Assembly: GCA_013619035.1 (NCBI GenBank)
Contig: JABXKX010000293.1
Span: 1-9,746, forward strand
Direction of reading: 5' to 3'
DNA length: 9,746 bases
Source: Peptostreptococcaceae bacterium
GTDB taxonomy: Bacteria > Bacillota_A > Clostridia > Peptostreptococcales > Acidaminobacteraceae
Part shown: piece after piece, positions 1-8,033 of the stretch
Layout: each line of letters begins with the position of its first letter
Numbering within the stretch: the stretch's first letter is position 1
Made by a program: the position numbers and the translations under genes
The notes under the pieces: model-generated
Databases searched by the model: none
What the model saw: the letters and a program-made list of their open reading frames with translations, nothing else
Told to the model about the DNA's origin: nothing

Positions 1-822
1 AAGAGATTCAATACTCAAACTTTCAAGTTCTAAATCCCATGTGGAATGATAAACTGCAACATTTTTTATATAATTGATATTTAGTTTAGTAAACCACTCA
101 TCGGTATAATAGTAATGATAATATGCAATTTTATTTTTTTCTTCAGGTCTACAGCCGAATTTACCGATATCATGACCTGCAGCGGCGCCTGAAACACGCC
201 CTAAATCAATCGGTATATTTAGAGCTTTTAATTGCCTTGCTATGGTCATTGCCAAATGGTGTACCCCTAGAATATGTTCAATCGTTGAATGTCCTGCCAC
301 TTCATAATTTAGTTTCATCATTTCATAAATATGTTGAGCTTTAAATGCTTCTTCAAAACGTTTGTATTCATCAGCATCTTCTAATTCAAGAACCTCATCA
401 TGTGATAACATTTCCAATGGGTATACACTCATAAAACTACCATCATCAGAATTCATCTGGAATTCATTGTATACATGTAGTAGTTTTAAAAAAAATGCAT
501 ACACTCTCTGATCTGATTCTAATTCGATTATCACCGCATCAGGAAAAGATAGGCTGAGAGCATAATAATAGACTTTTTCTAAGAACGTCTCATCTATATC
601 TGTTTCAAACAAACAATGCGAAACACTCTTGAACGCTTCTTCTAAAGCTTTGCAACTGTAGTCATCTCTTTCAATATGTATCAGCATCACTTGATAAAAT
701 TCAGGTAAGGACAAACAAGCAAGTATATCTTTTTTTTCAAATTGATTCTCAATTAAGAAGCGCCAATGAGTCATACGTCTTTGCATTGTGGTGATTATCT
801 TTGCTGTTAATTCTCGTTTCAT
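1..822 (-). CDS. HD-domain protein of unknown function (partial, N-terminal 274 codons)
   Basis: The frame opens at ATG 822 and stays open for 274 codons to the left edge, so the C-terminus is missing. An AAAGGAG ribosome binding site (830-836) lies 7 bases before the ATG and supports this start. Residues 1-170 are a mostly helical, acidic region I do not recognise. Residues 183-221 carry an HD-domain signature: EHILGVHHLAMTIA with His183 as likely first metal ligand, then AAGHDIGKFG with the His217-Asp218 pair. Later histidines (His236 in AYYHYYYTDEW, His259 in VYHSTWD) could complete the site. HD-family proteins are usually metal-dependent phosphohydrolases acting on nucleotides or phosphodiesters; that this one does so is inference. 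No signal peptide or membrane segment is seen in the visible part. It lies downstream of purD on the same strand but behind a terminator and its own likely promoter, so it need not belong to the purine pathway. The HD assignment is fairly safe; the substrate is unknown. Confidence 0.8.
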   Translation of the reverse strand, partial: MKRELTAKIITTMQRRMTHWRFLIENQFEKKDILACLSLPEFYQVMLIHIERDDYSCKALEEAFKSVSHCLFETDIDETFLEKVYYYALSLSFPDAVIIELESDQRVYAFFLKLLHVYNEFQMNSDDGSFMSVYPLEMLSHDEVLELEDADEYKRFEEAFKAQHIYEMMKLNYEVAGHSTIEHILGVHHLAMTIARQLKALNIPIDLGRVSGAAAGHDIGKFGCRPEEKNKIAYYHYYYTDEWFTKLNINYIKNVAVYHSTWDLELESLSIESL

Positions 823-886
823 AATAAGACTCCTTTGAGAACATATACCCCAATACGATTATTTTATTTGAATATTCCGTTAATTC

Positions 887-892
887 ATTATA
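887..892 (-). promoter_or_regulatory. Possible -10 element for the HD-domain gene
   Basis: A perfect TATAAT lies on the minus strand about 65 bases before the HD-gene ATG and just past the purD terminator. No convincing -35 box sits 16-18 bases further up; that region is the T-rich terminator tail. The position makes sense for an independent transcription unit, but a TATAAT is easily found by chance in DNA this AT-rich. Confidence 0.4.
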
Positions 893-901
893 ATATGAAT
901 C

Positions 902-936
902 ATACAAAAGAAAAACCACAATATTATTGTGGTTTT
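902..936 (-). terminator. Rho-independent terminator of the purECFMNHD operon
   Basis: On the minus strand the arms AAAACCACAAT and ATTGTGGTTTT (912-936) form a perfect 11-bp stem with a 3-base loop. The transcript then continues as a U-rich run, TTTTT-C-TTTT counting the last arm bases. The purD stop codon TAA (924-926) lies in and beside the loop, and the 5' arm encodes the last residues of PurD. The stem has only three G-C pairs, as expected in an AT-rich genome. It marks the end of the purine operon and separates it from the HD-domain gene. Confidence 0.85.
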
Positions 937-2174
937 GCAATATCTATTCGATACATCATTTGACTGAATCTAATTTTTTCGATTTCCTTATACGTATGAG
1001 CTCTTGCTTTATTCAAGTGATCTGATAGAGTCACTACAGTTAAAACACGACCACCATTTGTTACAATTTCATTGTCTTTAAAAGTTGTACCTGCATGGAA
1101 AACTAAAGATTCTGTATGATCTAGTCCTGTGATAACTTTACCTTTTTCATAATGACCAGGATAACCACCAGATGCCATTACAACACCTACCGCTTCATCA
1201 TTAGACCACTCCATTTCAATCTGATCAAGTGTCCCATCAATACAAGCATCAATGATATCAAGAAGATCTGTTTTGAGTCTTGGTAACACAACTTGTGTTT
1301 CAGGATCACCCAATCTACAATTAAATTCTATGACTTTTGCTTCATTATCTTTTATCATTAAACCAATAAAGATAACACCTCTATAATCAATACCATTTTT
1401 TTGAGTCCCTAGTAAAAACGGTTGTAAGATTTTTTCGTCTATGTAAGCTTCAAATGTTTCATCAAATAATGGACTTGGCGAGTAAGCACCCATCCCGCCT
1501 GTATTAGGCCCTTCATCGTTATCATAGGCCTTTTTATAATCTTGAGCTGATGCCATTGGTTTGATAGTCTTGCCATCTACAAAACATAATACCGATGCTT
1601 CTATGCCTGTTAGAAATTCTTCGAAGACTACCTTCGCTCCAGCATCACCAAAGATTTTATCTTTCATCATTTCATCTAATGCCTTTTCAGCTTCCTCAGG
1701 TGATTCACAGATAACAACACCTTTACCCGCTGCTAAGCCGTCAGCTTTAATAACAAGCGGAAAACCAAAAGCAGAAACATTTTCTTTTGCTACCTCTAAA
1801 TTGGTAAATTCTTTATAAGCAGCAGTTGGAATATCATGTTCTTCCATAAACGCTTTTGAATATGATTTGCTGCCTTCAAATAATGATGCCTGTTTATCTG
1901 GTCCAAATATTCTTAATCCACCATTTTGGAATAAATCAACAACTCCCATCACAAGAGGCATTTCTGGTCCAACAACAGTTAAATCTATTTTTTCTCTAAC
2001 AGCAAATTCATACAATCCATTAATATCATCTGCATTAATGGCAACACATGTCGCTATATCAGCAATACCTGCATTGCCAGGTGCTACAAATAATTCATCC
2101 ACTTTTGGACTTTGTTTTAACTTCCATGTTATAGCGTGCTCTCTTGCACCACTACCAATGACTAATATCTTCAT
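924..2174 (-). CDS. purD: Phosphoribosylamine--glycine ligase (GAR synthetase)
   Basis: PurD joins phosphoribosylamine and glycine using ATP to give glycinamide ribonucleotide (GAR), the second step of purine synthesis, in the cytoplasm. The 416-residue length is normal. The N-terminal domain opens with MKILVIGSGAREHA and has VVGPEMPLV (67-75). The ATP-grasp fold shows VIKADGLAAGKG (141-152), the conserved EGPNTGGMGAYSPSP (221-235) and the metal-binding strand EFNCRLGDPETQ (283-294). A C-terminal domain with ASGGYPGHYEKGK follows (334-346). The start is ATG 2174, with TAGGAGG four bases upstream overlapping the purH stop, which suggests coupled translation. It is the last gene of the operon. 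Its stop codon lies within the terminator hairpin, so the final residues (AKPQ) are encoded by the terminator's 5' arm. The function is secure from motif conservation. Confidence 0.97.
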   Translation of the reverse strand: MKILVIGSGAREHAITWKLKQSPKVDELFVAPGNAGIADIATCVAINADDINGLYEFAVREKIDLTVVGPEMPLVMGVVDLFQNGGLRIFGPDKQASLFEGSKSYSKAFMEEHDIPTAAYKEFTNLEVAKENVSAFGFPLVIKADGLAAGKGVVICESPEEAEKALDEMMKDKIFGDAGAKVVFEEFLTGIEASVLCFVDGKTIKPMASAQDYKKAYDNDEGPNTGGMGAYSPSPLFDETFEAYIDEKILQPFLLGTQKNGIDYRGVIFIGLMIKDNEAKVIEFNCRLGDPETQVVLPRLKTDLLDIIDACIDGTLDQIEMEWSNDEAVGVVMASGGYPGHYEKGKVITGLDHTESLVFHAGTTFKDNEIVTNGGRVLTVVTLSDHLNKARAHTYKEIEKIRFSQMMYRIDIAKPQ

Positions 2175-2178
2175 TTGA

Positions 2179-2185
2179 CCTCCTA
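2179..2185 (-). promoter_or_regulatory. Ribosome binding site of purD fused to purH stop
   Basis: The minus-strand heptamer TAGGAGG contains the purH TAG stop as its first three bases and a full Shine-Dalgarno core, four bases before the purD ATG. A ribosome finishing purH would stand on the purD start signal, so reinitiation or coupling is likely (inference). Confidence 0.85.
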
Positions 2186-3718
2186 ATGTTTGAAGTGTCT
2201 CATGCCTGTAAATACCATTGCAATGCCATATTGGTTTGCCATTTCAATCGAGGCGGCATCATTTTTTGAACCACCTGGTTGGATAATTGCTTTCACACCT
2301 GCTTCTGCAGCTGTTTTAACACAATCTTCAAACGGGAAGAAAGCATCTGAAGCCATAACACTGTTTGATAAATCCATGAAACTATTTCTAATCGCATTAT
2401 TAAGTGCCCATATACGACTTACCTGTCCGGGTCCTATACTAAGAGTTTGATCTTTATGACTTAATACAATACCGTTTGACTTTGTATGTTTACATACTTT
2501 CCAAGCAAATTCTAATGCTTTTATTTCATTTTCAGTTGGAATTCTCTCTGTGACAACTTCAAGATCACCAGTGTAAAGTTCTCTGTTGATGTCTTGTACT
2601 AAAATACCGCCACTTACTTTTTTGATATCTACTGCATGTTTATCATACCCATCCAAAATGCCCTCTAAAGTCATCAGACGAATATTTTTCTTTTTCATCA
2701 AGATTTCTAAAGCAGCTTCTGAATAACTAGGTGCTATCACGATTTCAATAAAGATCTTATTGATTTCTTCTGCTGTTTTAACATCAACTTCCCTATTAGC
2801 AGCAATGATACCACCAAAGATTGATTGTGGATCACATTCGTATGCTTTTGTATAAGCATCATATAAATCAATACCAGAACCAACACCACAAGGATTTGTA
2901 TGTTTTACAGCAACAATCGTAGGCTGTTTAAATTCTTTTAACAGATCAAGTGCCCCATTGGCATCATTAATATTATTAAACGATAATTCTTTACCATGTA
3001 GTTGAACAGCATCAGCAAGTGTTCCAGAAGTTTTCTTAACTTCTCTATAAAATGCTGCTGTTTGATGAGGATTTTCACCATATCTTAAGTCTTGTACTTT
3101 TTCATATGCAAGTGTTAATGTTTCAGGATATTTATCACCTGTACGCTCTCTTAAATAAGTCGCGATTAGAGTATCATATTCTGCTGTATGTTTAAACACT
3201 TTAAGTGCAAGATCATATTTTTTCTCTAAAGAAACTTCTCCTGTAGTTTTTAATGATTCTAAAACAACATCATAATCAGTAGGATCAACTATCACAGTAA
3301 CATCTTGATAATTTTTAGCCGCAGATCTTAACATTGTTGGACCACCGATATCAATATTCTCAATAGCATCCGCTAAAGAAACATTCTCTTTTTCAATCGT
3401 TTCTTTAAATGGATATAAGTTAATAATCACAAAATCAATTGTTTCTATACCCAACTCTGTTAATTGAGACATATGAGACTCTTTATCTCTTCTAGCCAGT
3501 ATGCCACCATGAATTTTAGGATGAAGTGTTTTAACTCTGCCATCTAAACACTCTGGAAATTCTGTTACTTCAGAAACATCTGTTACTTTTAATCCCGAAT
3601 CTCTTAATCTTTTAGCAGTACCACCTGTTGATAAAATTTCTACATCCATTTCAATTAATTTTCTAGCAAATGATACTATACCTGTTTTATCAGAAACACT
3701 GATTAATGCTCGTTTCAT
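2183..3718 (-). CDS. purH: Bifunctional AICAR transformylase / IMP cyclohydrolase
   Basis: PurH carries out the last two steps to IMP: formyl transfer from 10-formyl-tetrahydrofolate to AICAR, then ring closure of FAICAR. The 511 residues match the bacterial family. The N-terminal MGS-like cyclohydrolase domain (about 1-145) has SVSDKTGI (7-14), STGGTAKRL (30-38) and the [19 protein letters not shown] stretch (54-72). The transformylase part has RYGENPHQT (212-220), the Lys272-His273 pair in AVKHTNPCG that is catalytic in characterised homologues, SDAFFPFED (457-465), IQPGGSKND (479-487) and the C-terminal GMRHFKH. Start at ATG 3718 is supported by an AGGAGG sequence overlapping the purN TAG stop, four bases away. 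purN, which uses the same folate cofactor, lies directly upstream, and purD follows after 8 bases. No frame damage or missing key residue is seen. Confidence 0.98.
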   Translation of the reverse strand: MKRALISVSDKTGIVSFARKLIEMDVEILSTGGTAKRLRDSGLKVTDVSEVTEFPECLDGRVKTLHPKIHGGILARRDKESHMSQLTELGIETIDFVIINLYPFKETIEKENVSLADAIENIDIGGPTMLRSAAKNYQDVTVIVDPTDYDVVLESLKTTGEVSLEKKYDLALKVFKHTAEYDTLIATYLRERTGDKYPETLTLAYEKVQDLRYGENPHQTAAFYREVKKTSGTLADAVQLHGKELSFNNINDANGALDLLKEFKQPTIVAVKHTNPCGVGSGIDLYDAYTKAYECDPQSIFGGIIAANREVDVKTAEEINKIFIEIVIAPSYSEAALEILMKKKNIRLMTLEGILDGYDKHAVDIKKVSGGILVQDINRELYTGDLEVVTERIPTENEIKALEFAWKVCKHTKSNGIVLSHKDQTLSIGPGQVSRIWALNNAIRNSFMDLSNSVMASDAFFPFEDCVKTAAEAGVKAIIQPGGSKNDAASIEMANQYGIAMVFTGMRHFKH

Positions 3719-3722
3719 AACG

Positions 3723-3729
3723 CCTCCTA
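3723..3729 (-). promoter_or_regulatory. Ribosome binding site of purH fused to purN stop
   Basis: The minus-strand TAGGAGG merges the purN TAG stop with the Shine-Dalgarno core of purH, four bases before its ATG. The arrangement is identical to the purH/purD junction. Confidence 0.85.
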
Positions 3730-4317
3730 AATTTCACCTTGAAGATATTTATTAATACTTCTCACCAATATATCATGTTCTATTTTCAGCACTTTTTTTT
3801 GTAAACTTTCTGGTGTTTCATCTGGCAGCAGTTTAACCGATTCTTGAATAATAATCTGTCCTGTATCAATTAATTCCTCTACATAATGTACTGTTGCACC
3901 AGAATAAGCTTCTTTATTTTCAACGACCGCTTCATGTACTCTCATACCATAATATCCTTTACCAGCATATTTCGGTATCAATGAAGGGTGGATATTTATT
4001 ATTTTATGTTCAAATGCTTGTATAAAAGAGGGTTCCAATATCGCTAAATAACCTGCTAAAACAATTAAATCCGGTTTTAAGCTCAAAATGCATGTAATCA
4101 ACTCTGAATTTCTAATTTCTTTATCCGGAAAATTTTTCTTTCCAAAATAAAAATTTGAAATGTCATGATTTAAAGCGCGCTCTAATCCATATGCTTTCGA
4201 CTGATTTGAAATAACACCAACGACTTCACCTGGAATACTATGATTCTCACAAGCATCAATAATAGCCTGCAAGTTCGTTCCGCCACCAGAGATTAAAACA
4301 ACAATACGCTTTAGCAT
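3727..4317 (-). CDS. purN: Phosphoribosylglycinamide formyltransferase (GART, folate-dependent)
   Basis: PurN transfers a formyl group from 10-formyl-tetrahydrofolate to GAR, giving FGAR (step 3). The length of 196 residues is typical. It opens with [17 protein letters not shown] (6-22), the phosphate-binding loop that reads SGxGSNL in E. coli-type enzymes and SGGGTNL in many clostridial ones. The catalytic set seen in E. coli PurN (Asn, His, Asp) is present as Asn108 and His110 in INIHPSLIP and Asp151 in [21 protein letters not shown] (120-131) follows the Firmicute form of the folate-binding region. The ATG at 4317 lies inside the end of purM, with a 7-base overlap (ATGCTAA), so translation of the two is probably coupled. 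AAGGTG about 7 bases upstream, inside purM codons, can act as ribosome binding site. No formate-dependent PurT is seen in this window. Confidence 0.96.
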   Translation of the reverse strand: MLKRIVVLISGGGTNLQAIIDACENHSIPGEVVGVISNQSKAYGLERALNHDISNFYFGKKNFPDKEIRNSELITCILSLKPDLIVLAGYLAILEPSFIQAFEHKIINIHPSLIPKYAGKGYYGMRVHEAVVENKEAYSGATVHYVEELIDTGQIIIQESVKLLPDETPESLQKKVLKIEHDILVRSINKYLQGEI

Positions 4318-5339
4318 AACTCAACACCTTCATGAGCCGTTATTTCACCAATGACATATGCTTTTTCATCTGTAGCTTCGATTGCTTTTAAAGTGTCTTC
4401 AACCAGCTCTTTTTTTACAATCATGATAAAACCAATACCCATATTGAACGTTGTAAACATCTCTCTTGTTTCAATTTCACCTTTAGATTGGATGAACTTA
4501 TATAAGTCGAGTTCAGGCCATGAACCCAACTGAACTTTAGCACCTAATCCTTCAGGTAATATTCTAGGAATATTTTCTATAAAACCACCACCAGTTACGT
4601 GAACCATGCCATTGACTGAAATGCTTTCAAGTACCTTTAATACTGATTTTACATAGATTTTAGTCGGTGTAATCAATGCTTCTCCAACAGTACACCCTAG
4701 TTCAGAAACCTGGTCATGAATTGATAAATTCAACTTATCAAAGAACAGTTTTCTAACCAATGAGTAACCATTAGAATGAACACCTGTCGATGGCAGACCA
4801 ATCATCACATCACCTGCAGTTATAGTAGAGCCATCAATAATTTTATCTTTTTCAACAATACCTACCGTAAATCCAGCCATATCATATTCGTCATCGGAAT
4901 AGAAACCTGGCATTTCTGCGGTTTCACCACCAATTAAAGCAGCGCCTGATTGTTTACAACCTTCAGCGATTCCTTTAACTAAGTCAGCAATTTTATCTGA
5001 TTCTAATTTACCGGTTGCAATATAGTCTAAGAAGAATAATGGTTTTGCACCTTGTACCAATACATCATTCACACACATAGCTACCAAGTCAATTCCCACG
5101 GTATCATGTTGATCTTTTAATATTGAAATCTTTAGTTTTGTTCCAACACCATCTGTACCAGATACCAATACAGGTTTTTGATAACCTGTTAAATCCAGCT
5201 CAAACATGCCTCCAAAACCACCAAGTCCACCTAAAACACCTTTTGTAAATGTTTCTTTAACGTAGTTTTTCATTTTTTCTACGGCTAAAGCACCTTCATG
5301 AATATCTACACCAGCATCTTTATAAGTTAATTTACTCAT
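4311..5339 (-). CDS. purM: Phosphoribosylformylglycinamidine cyclo-ligase (AIR synthetase)
   Basis: PurM closes the imidazole ring of FGAM with ATP to give AIR (step 5). At 342 residues it has family length. Motifs in order: YKDAGVDIHEG (6-16), GLGGFGGMFEL (38-48), the ATP-binding VSGTDGVGTKLKI (59-71), DLVAMCVNDVLVQGAKPLFFLDY (84-106), the strongly conserved IGGETAEMPGFY (136-147) and GLPSTGVHSNGYSLVRK (181-197). It belongs to the same ATP-binding superfamily as PurL, whose product it uses. The start at ATG 5339 lacks a clean Shine-Dalgarno; the upstream GGATGGTGA fits GGAGGTGA only with one bulged base, so translation may be weaker than for its neighbours. It is separated from purF by 47 bases, the longest gap in the operon, which holds a hairpin. 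It overlaps purN by 7 bases. All key residues appear intact. Confidence 0.97.
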   Translation of the reverse strand: MSKLTYKDAGVDIHEGALAVEKMKNYVKETFTKGVLGGLGGFGGMFELDLTGYQKPVLVSGTDGVGTKLKISILKDQHDTVGIDLVAMCVNDVLVQGAKPLFFLDYIATGKLESDKIADLVKGIAEGCKQSGAALIGGETAEMPGFYSDDEYDMAGFTVGIVEKDKIIDGSTITAGDVMIGLPSTGVHSNGYSLVRKLFFDKLNLSIHDQVSELGCTVGEALITPTKIYVKSVLKVLESISVNGMVHVTGGGFIENIPRILPEGLGAKVQLGSWPELDLYKFIQSKGEIETREMFTTFNMGIGFIMIVKKELVEDTLKAIEATDEKAYVIGEITAHEGVELC

Positions 5340-5371
5340 TTTTCACCATCCACTTTATTATCTACTAAAGG

Positions 5372-5396
5372 AAATACATAGCTAGGCTATGTATTT
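5372..5396 (-). other. Intercistronic hairpin enclosing the purF stop codon
   Basis: The minus strand reads AAATACATAGC, then CTA, then GCTATGTATTT, a perfect 11-bp stem with a 3-base loop. The purF TAG stop lies in the 5' arm and loop edge. After the stem comes CCTTTAGTAG with no run of U, so this is not a standard Rho-independent terminator. It could protect or process the transcript between purF and purM, or slow translation entry at purM; these roles are inference. The symmetry is directly visible. Confidence 0.6.
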
Positions 5397-6814
5397 TTAA
5401 TTTCAACTGCTTTATTGGCTTCAAACATAAACTTGCTCGCAGTTTTTGGTACTTCTATCGGATAATCACCGTTGAAGCATGCCACACATAGGTCAGAAGG
5501 TTTTTTATGTATCGATTGCATCAAACCCTCTACACTAATATAACCTAAACTATCTGCACCAATCATTTTACATATTTCATCAACCGTTTTTACAGCTCCA
5601 ATAAGTTCTTTTCTTTCTGGTGTGTCGATACCAAAATAACAAGAATGAACTACGGGTGGTGAACTGACAAGTACATGAACTTCTTTAGCCCCTGCTTTTC
5701 GTAGTGATTCTACAATTTTTTTACTCGTTGTACCACGTACAATCGAATCATCAATCATAATCACACGTTTATCTTTTATGTTTTCCTTTAAAGGATTCAA
5801 TTTTAATCTTACTGCAATTTCTCTAGACTTTTGGTCTGGTTGGATAAAGGTTCTACCAATATACTTATTCTTTATCAAACCAACACCATAAGGAATACCA
5901 GATGCTTCTGCGTAACCAATTGCAGCATCGATGCCTGAATCAGGCACTGCAATAACAATATCAGCATCTATTTTATATTCTTTCGCCAGCATACGACCAG
6001 CATCTCTTCTTGTGATATAAACCGATTCACCATCTATTTTACTATCAGGTCTTGCAAAATATACATACTCAAATATACAATGAGATTTTCTTTTTGTATT
6101 GTCATAGATGATAGATTCTACACCCTCGTCATCAATAATAACCATTTCACCTTTTTCAATGTCTCGGATAAACTCAGCACCAACAACATCTAGTGCACAA
6201 CTTTCAGAAGCAAGTACATAACCATTATCAATTTTACCTAAACACAAAGGTCTTAAACCATTGGCATCTCTAACTCCAATTAACTTATCTTCACAAATAA
6301 TTGTAAGAGCAAAGGCACCGTGAATCTCTGAAATCGTTTCTGTAATGGCTTGTTTAAACCCTTTTGAATACTTTCTAGCAATTAAGTTCGCAATCACTTC
6401 TGAATCAATCGAGGTTTGGAAAATTGAACCTTCATCTTCTAATCGAGATCTAATTTCTCCAGCATTCACTAGATTCCCATTATGAGCTAAAGCAATACTA
6501 CCACCTTTATAATTAACAACTAATGGTTGTGCATTTGAAACATAACTCTCACCTGTTGTTGAATAACGGACATGTCCTATGGATACATCTCCCTGTAAAC
6601 GCTCTAATATTTTATTGTTAAATACATCCTGAACCAAACCCATATCTTTATAATAGTTCATTGATCCATTTGATGAAGTTGCTATACCAGCACTCTCTTG
6701 TCCTCTATGCTGAAGTGCAACCAATCCAAATCCCATCATCTGAGCAATTAATTCGTTTCCAGGAGAGTAGATGCCAAGGACACCACATTCCTCTCTAAGT
6801 TTATCTTCGGTCAT
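5387..6814 (-). CDS. purF: Amidophosphoribosyltransferase (glutamine PRPP amidotransferase)
   Basis: PurF makes phosphoribosylamine from PRPP and glutamine, the committed and usually feedback-inhibited first step. The 475 residues start with a 9-residue propeptide (MTEDKLREE) before Cys10, the N-terminal nucleophile exposed by cleavage in the B. subtilis type. The Ntn glutaminase domain shows GLVALQHRGQESAGIA (30-45), GHVRYSTTG (80-88) and HNGNLVN (111-117). The phosphoribosyltransferase domain has the PRPP loop VIMIDDSIVRGTT (351-363). Cys246, Cys392, Cys443 and Cys446 (the last two in DLCVACFNGD) match the four ligands of the 4Fe-4S cluster known in B. subtilis PurF, so an oxygen-sensitive, cluster-bearing enzyme is expected. 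The start at ATG 6814 has GGAGG 7 bases upstream. The gap to purC is 16 bases. The purF stop sits in a hairpin shared with the purF-purM gap. Confidence 0.98.
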   Translation of the reverse strand: MTEDKLREECGVLGIYSPGNELIAQMMGFGLVALQHRGQESAGIATSSNGSMNYYKDMGLVQDVFNNKILERLQGDVSIGHVRYSTTGESYVSNAQPLVVNYKGGSIALAHNGNLVNAGEIRSRLEDEGSIFQTSIDSEVIANLIARKYSKGFKQAITETISEIHGAFALTIICEDKLIGVRDANGLRPLCLGKIDNGYVLASESCALDVVGAEFIRDIEKGEMVIIDDEGVESIIYDNTKRKSHCIFEYVYFARPDSKIDGESVYITRRDAGRMLAKEYKIDADIVIAVPDSGIDAAIGYAEASGIPYGVGLIKNKYIGRTFIQPDQKSREIAVRLKLNPLKENIKDKRVIMIDDSIVRGTTSKKIVESLRKAGAKEVHVLVSSPPVVHSCYFGIDTPERKELIGAVKTVDEICKMIGADSLGYISVEGLMQSIHKKPSDLCVACFNGDYPIEVPKTASKFMFEANKAVEIKNT

Positions 6815-6830
6815 TTCTTATCCTCCAAGG

Positions 6831-7532
6831 TTACTTAAGTCTACTTAAAACCTCTTGATATGCATCTTCTACATCGCCTAAATCTCTTCTAAATCTGTCT
6901 TTATCTAATTTTTTATTGGTCTCAGCATCCCATAATCTGCAAGTATCTGGAGAGATTTCATCCGCTAAGATAACTTCGCCTTTATGTACACCAAATTCTA
7001 TTTTAAAATCTACTAATTTAATATTTCGTGCTTCAAAGTAAGCTACCAATTCTTTGTTTATCATAAATGCATACTTCTTGATTAATTCTACTTGCTCAGG
7101 TGTTGCAAACTTCATTGCAGCAATGTGATAATCGTTGATCATTGGATCCCCTAAATCATCATCTTTATAACAGAATTCTAATACAGTTTCATTCATTACT
7201 GTACCTTCATCTAATCCTAATCTCTTAGCCAAAGAACCAGCTGCTATATTTCTTACTATAACTTCTATCGGTAAAATTTCAACAGCTTTAACCAACATTT
7301 CTCTTTCATTTAATAACTCAACGAAATGTGTTGGTACACCTTTTGTCTCTAACATTTCAAACATGATTGCAGACATTTGATTGTTTACAGCACCTTTATC
7401 AAGAATCGTACCCTTTTTTTCGCCATTAAACGCTGTTGCATCATCTTTGTAAACAATGTGAAAAATATCTGGTTCGTTTGTCTTGTAAACTCTTTTTGCT
7501 TTACCTTCGTATAACATTTCTAACTTTTCCAT
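6831..7532 (-). CDS. purC: Phosphoribosylaminoimidazole-succinocarboxamide synthase (SAICAR synthetase)
   Basis: PurC couples CAIR and aspartate with ATP to form SAICAR. The 233 residues are typical of the bacterial single-domain enzyme. Visible motifs are [11 protein letters not shown] (6-16) of the nucleotide-binding N-lobe, [13 protein letters not shown] (29-41), [15 protein letters not shown] (90-104), [10 protein letters not shown] (172-181) and the conserved [14 protein letters not shown] (189-202). The start at ATG 7532 has AGGAGG five bases upstream overlapping the purE TAG stop. It directly follows purE, whose product is its substrate, and precedes purF by 16 bases. The next enzyme, adenylosuccinate lyase PurB, is not in the window. 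Confidence 0.98.
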   Translation of the reverse strand: MEKLEMLYEGKAKRVYKTNEPDIFHIVYKDDATAFNGEKKGTILDKGAVNNQMSAIMFEMLETKGVPTHFVELLNEREMLVKAVEILPIEVIVRNIAAGSLAKRLGLDEGTVMNETVLEFCYKDDDLGDPMINDYHIAAMKFATPEQVELIKKYAFMINKELVAYFEARNIKLVDFKIEFGVHKGEVILADEISPDTCRLWDAETNKKLDKDRFRRDLGDVEDAYQEVLSRLK

Positions 7533-7537
7533 GATAC

Positions 7538-7544
7538 CCTCCTA
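7538..7544 (-). promoter_or_regulatory. Ribosome binding site of purC fused to purE stop
   Basis: The minus-strand TAGGAGG combines the purE TAG stop with the purC Shine-Dalgarno core, five bases before the purC ATG. It is the third copy of this junction design in the operon. Confidence 0.85.
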
Positions 7545-8027
7545 TAATAGACCTTGTAACTTATCATCTTTTTTCTCAACCGCTTCTGCCATTGATTTTT
7601 TGTAATCATATAATTTTTCTTTAATTTCCGGATACTTGATACTCAAGATTTGTAACGCTAACAATCCTGCATTTAATGCGCCATTGATTGCAACAGTTGC
7701 TACTGGTACACCACTTGGCATTTGAACAATTGATAATAGTGAATCTAATCCATCCATAGTTGAAGATTTAATTGGTAAACCAATCACAGGTAATACTGAA
7801 CAACCCGCTAAAACTCCTGGTAAGTGAGCCGCTTTACCAGCTGCACCAATAATCACTTCATAGCCTTCTTTATCTGCATTCTTTGCAAATTTTATTGCTC
7901 TATCTGGCGTTCTATGAGCTGACATAACTCTACAATCCACTTCTACTCCAAACTCTCTTAATACATCATAAGTTCCTTGTACAACTGGGAAGTCAGAATC
8001 GCTACCCATAATAATCGCTACTTTCAT
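7542..8027 (-). CDS. purE: N5-carboxyaminoimidazole ribonucleotide mutase (class I PurE)
   Basis: Class I PurE converts N5-CAIR to CAIR. The chosen ATG at 8027 gives 161 residues, the usual size. It has AAAGGAG (8034-8040) six bases upstream, and the family's N-terminus (MKVAIIMGSDSD) begins there. A longer frame from GTG 8072 is open but would start inside the -10 box of the purE promoter and is rejected. Motifs: GSDSDFP (8-14), SAHRTP (36-41) with the catalytic His38, AAGKAAHLPGVLAG (62-75) and MPSGVPVATVAINGALNAGLLA (103-124). AHRTP with AAHLPG marks class I; class II AIR carboxylases have AHK and AGRSN-type sequences instead. Class I enzymes normally need PurK to supply N5-CAIR, and no purK is nearby. 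It is the first gene of the operon, with its own promoter and a candidate PurR operator. Confidence 0.96.
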   Translation of the reverse strand: MKVAIIMGSDSDFPVVQGTYDVLREFGVEVDCRVMSAHRTPDRAIKFAKNADKEGYEVIIGAAGKAAHLPGVLAGCSVLPVIGLPIKSSTMDGLDSLLSIVQMPSGVPVATVAINGALNAGLLALQILSIKYPEIKEKLYDYKKSMAEAVEKKDDKLQGLL

Positions 8028-8033
8028 TTCATT

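Noticed and set aside
123..344. Plus-strand 73-codon open frame
   Set aside because: It lies wholly opposite the HD-domain coding region, has no Shine-Dalgarno sequence, and its translation is unlike any family I know. It is an antisense by-product.
749..940. Minus-strand 63-codon open frame over the purD-HD gap
   Set aside because: It starts inside the purD terminator, overlaps the start of the HD gene out of frame, has no ribosome binding site and resembles no known protein.
1561..2450. Plus-strand open frames opposite purD and the end of purH (1561-1818, 1867-2178, 2190-2450)
   Set aside because: They are antisense to strongly conserved purD and purH codons, with serine/proline/alanine-rich translations typical of reverse reading, and no start signals.
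5372..5396. purF-purM hairpin as a standard terminator
   Set aside because: The stem is followed by CCTTTAGTAG and not a U-run, and the purine genes continue on the same strand.
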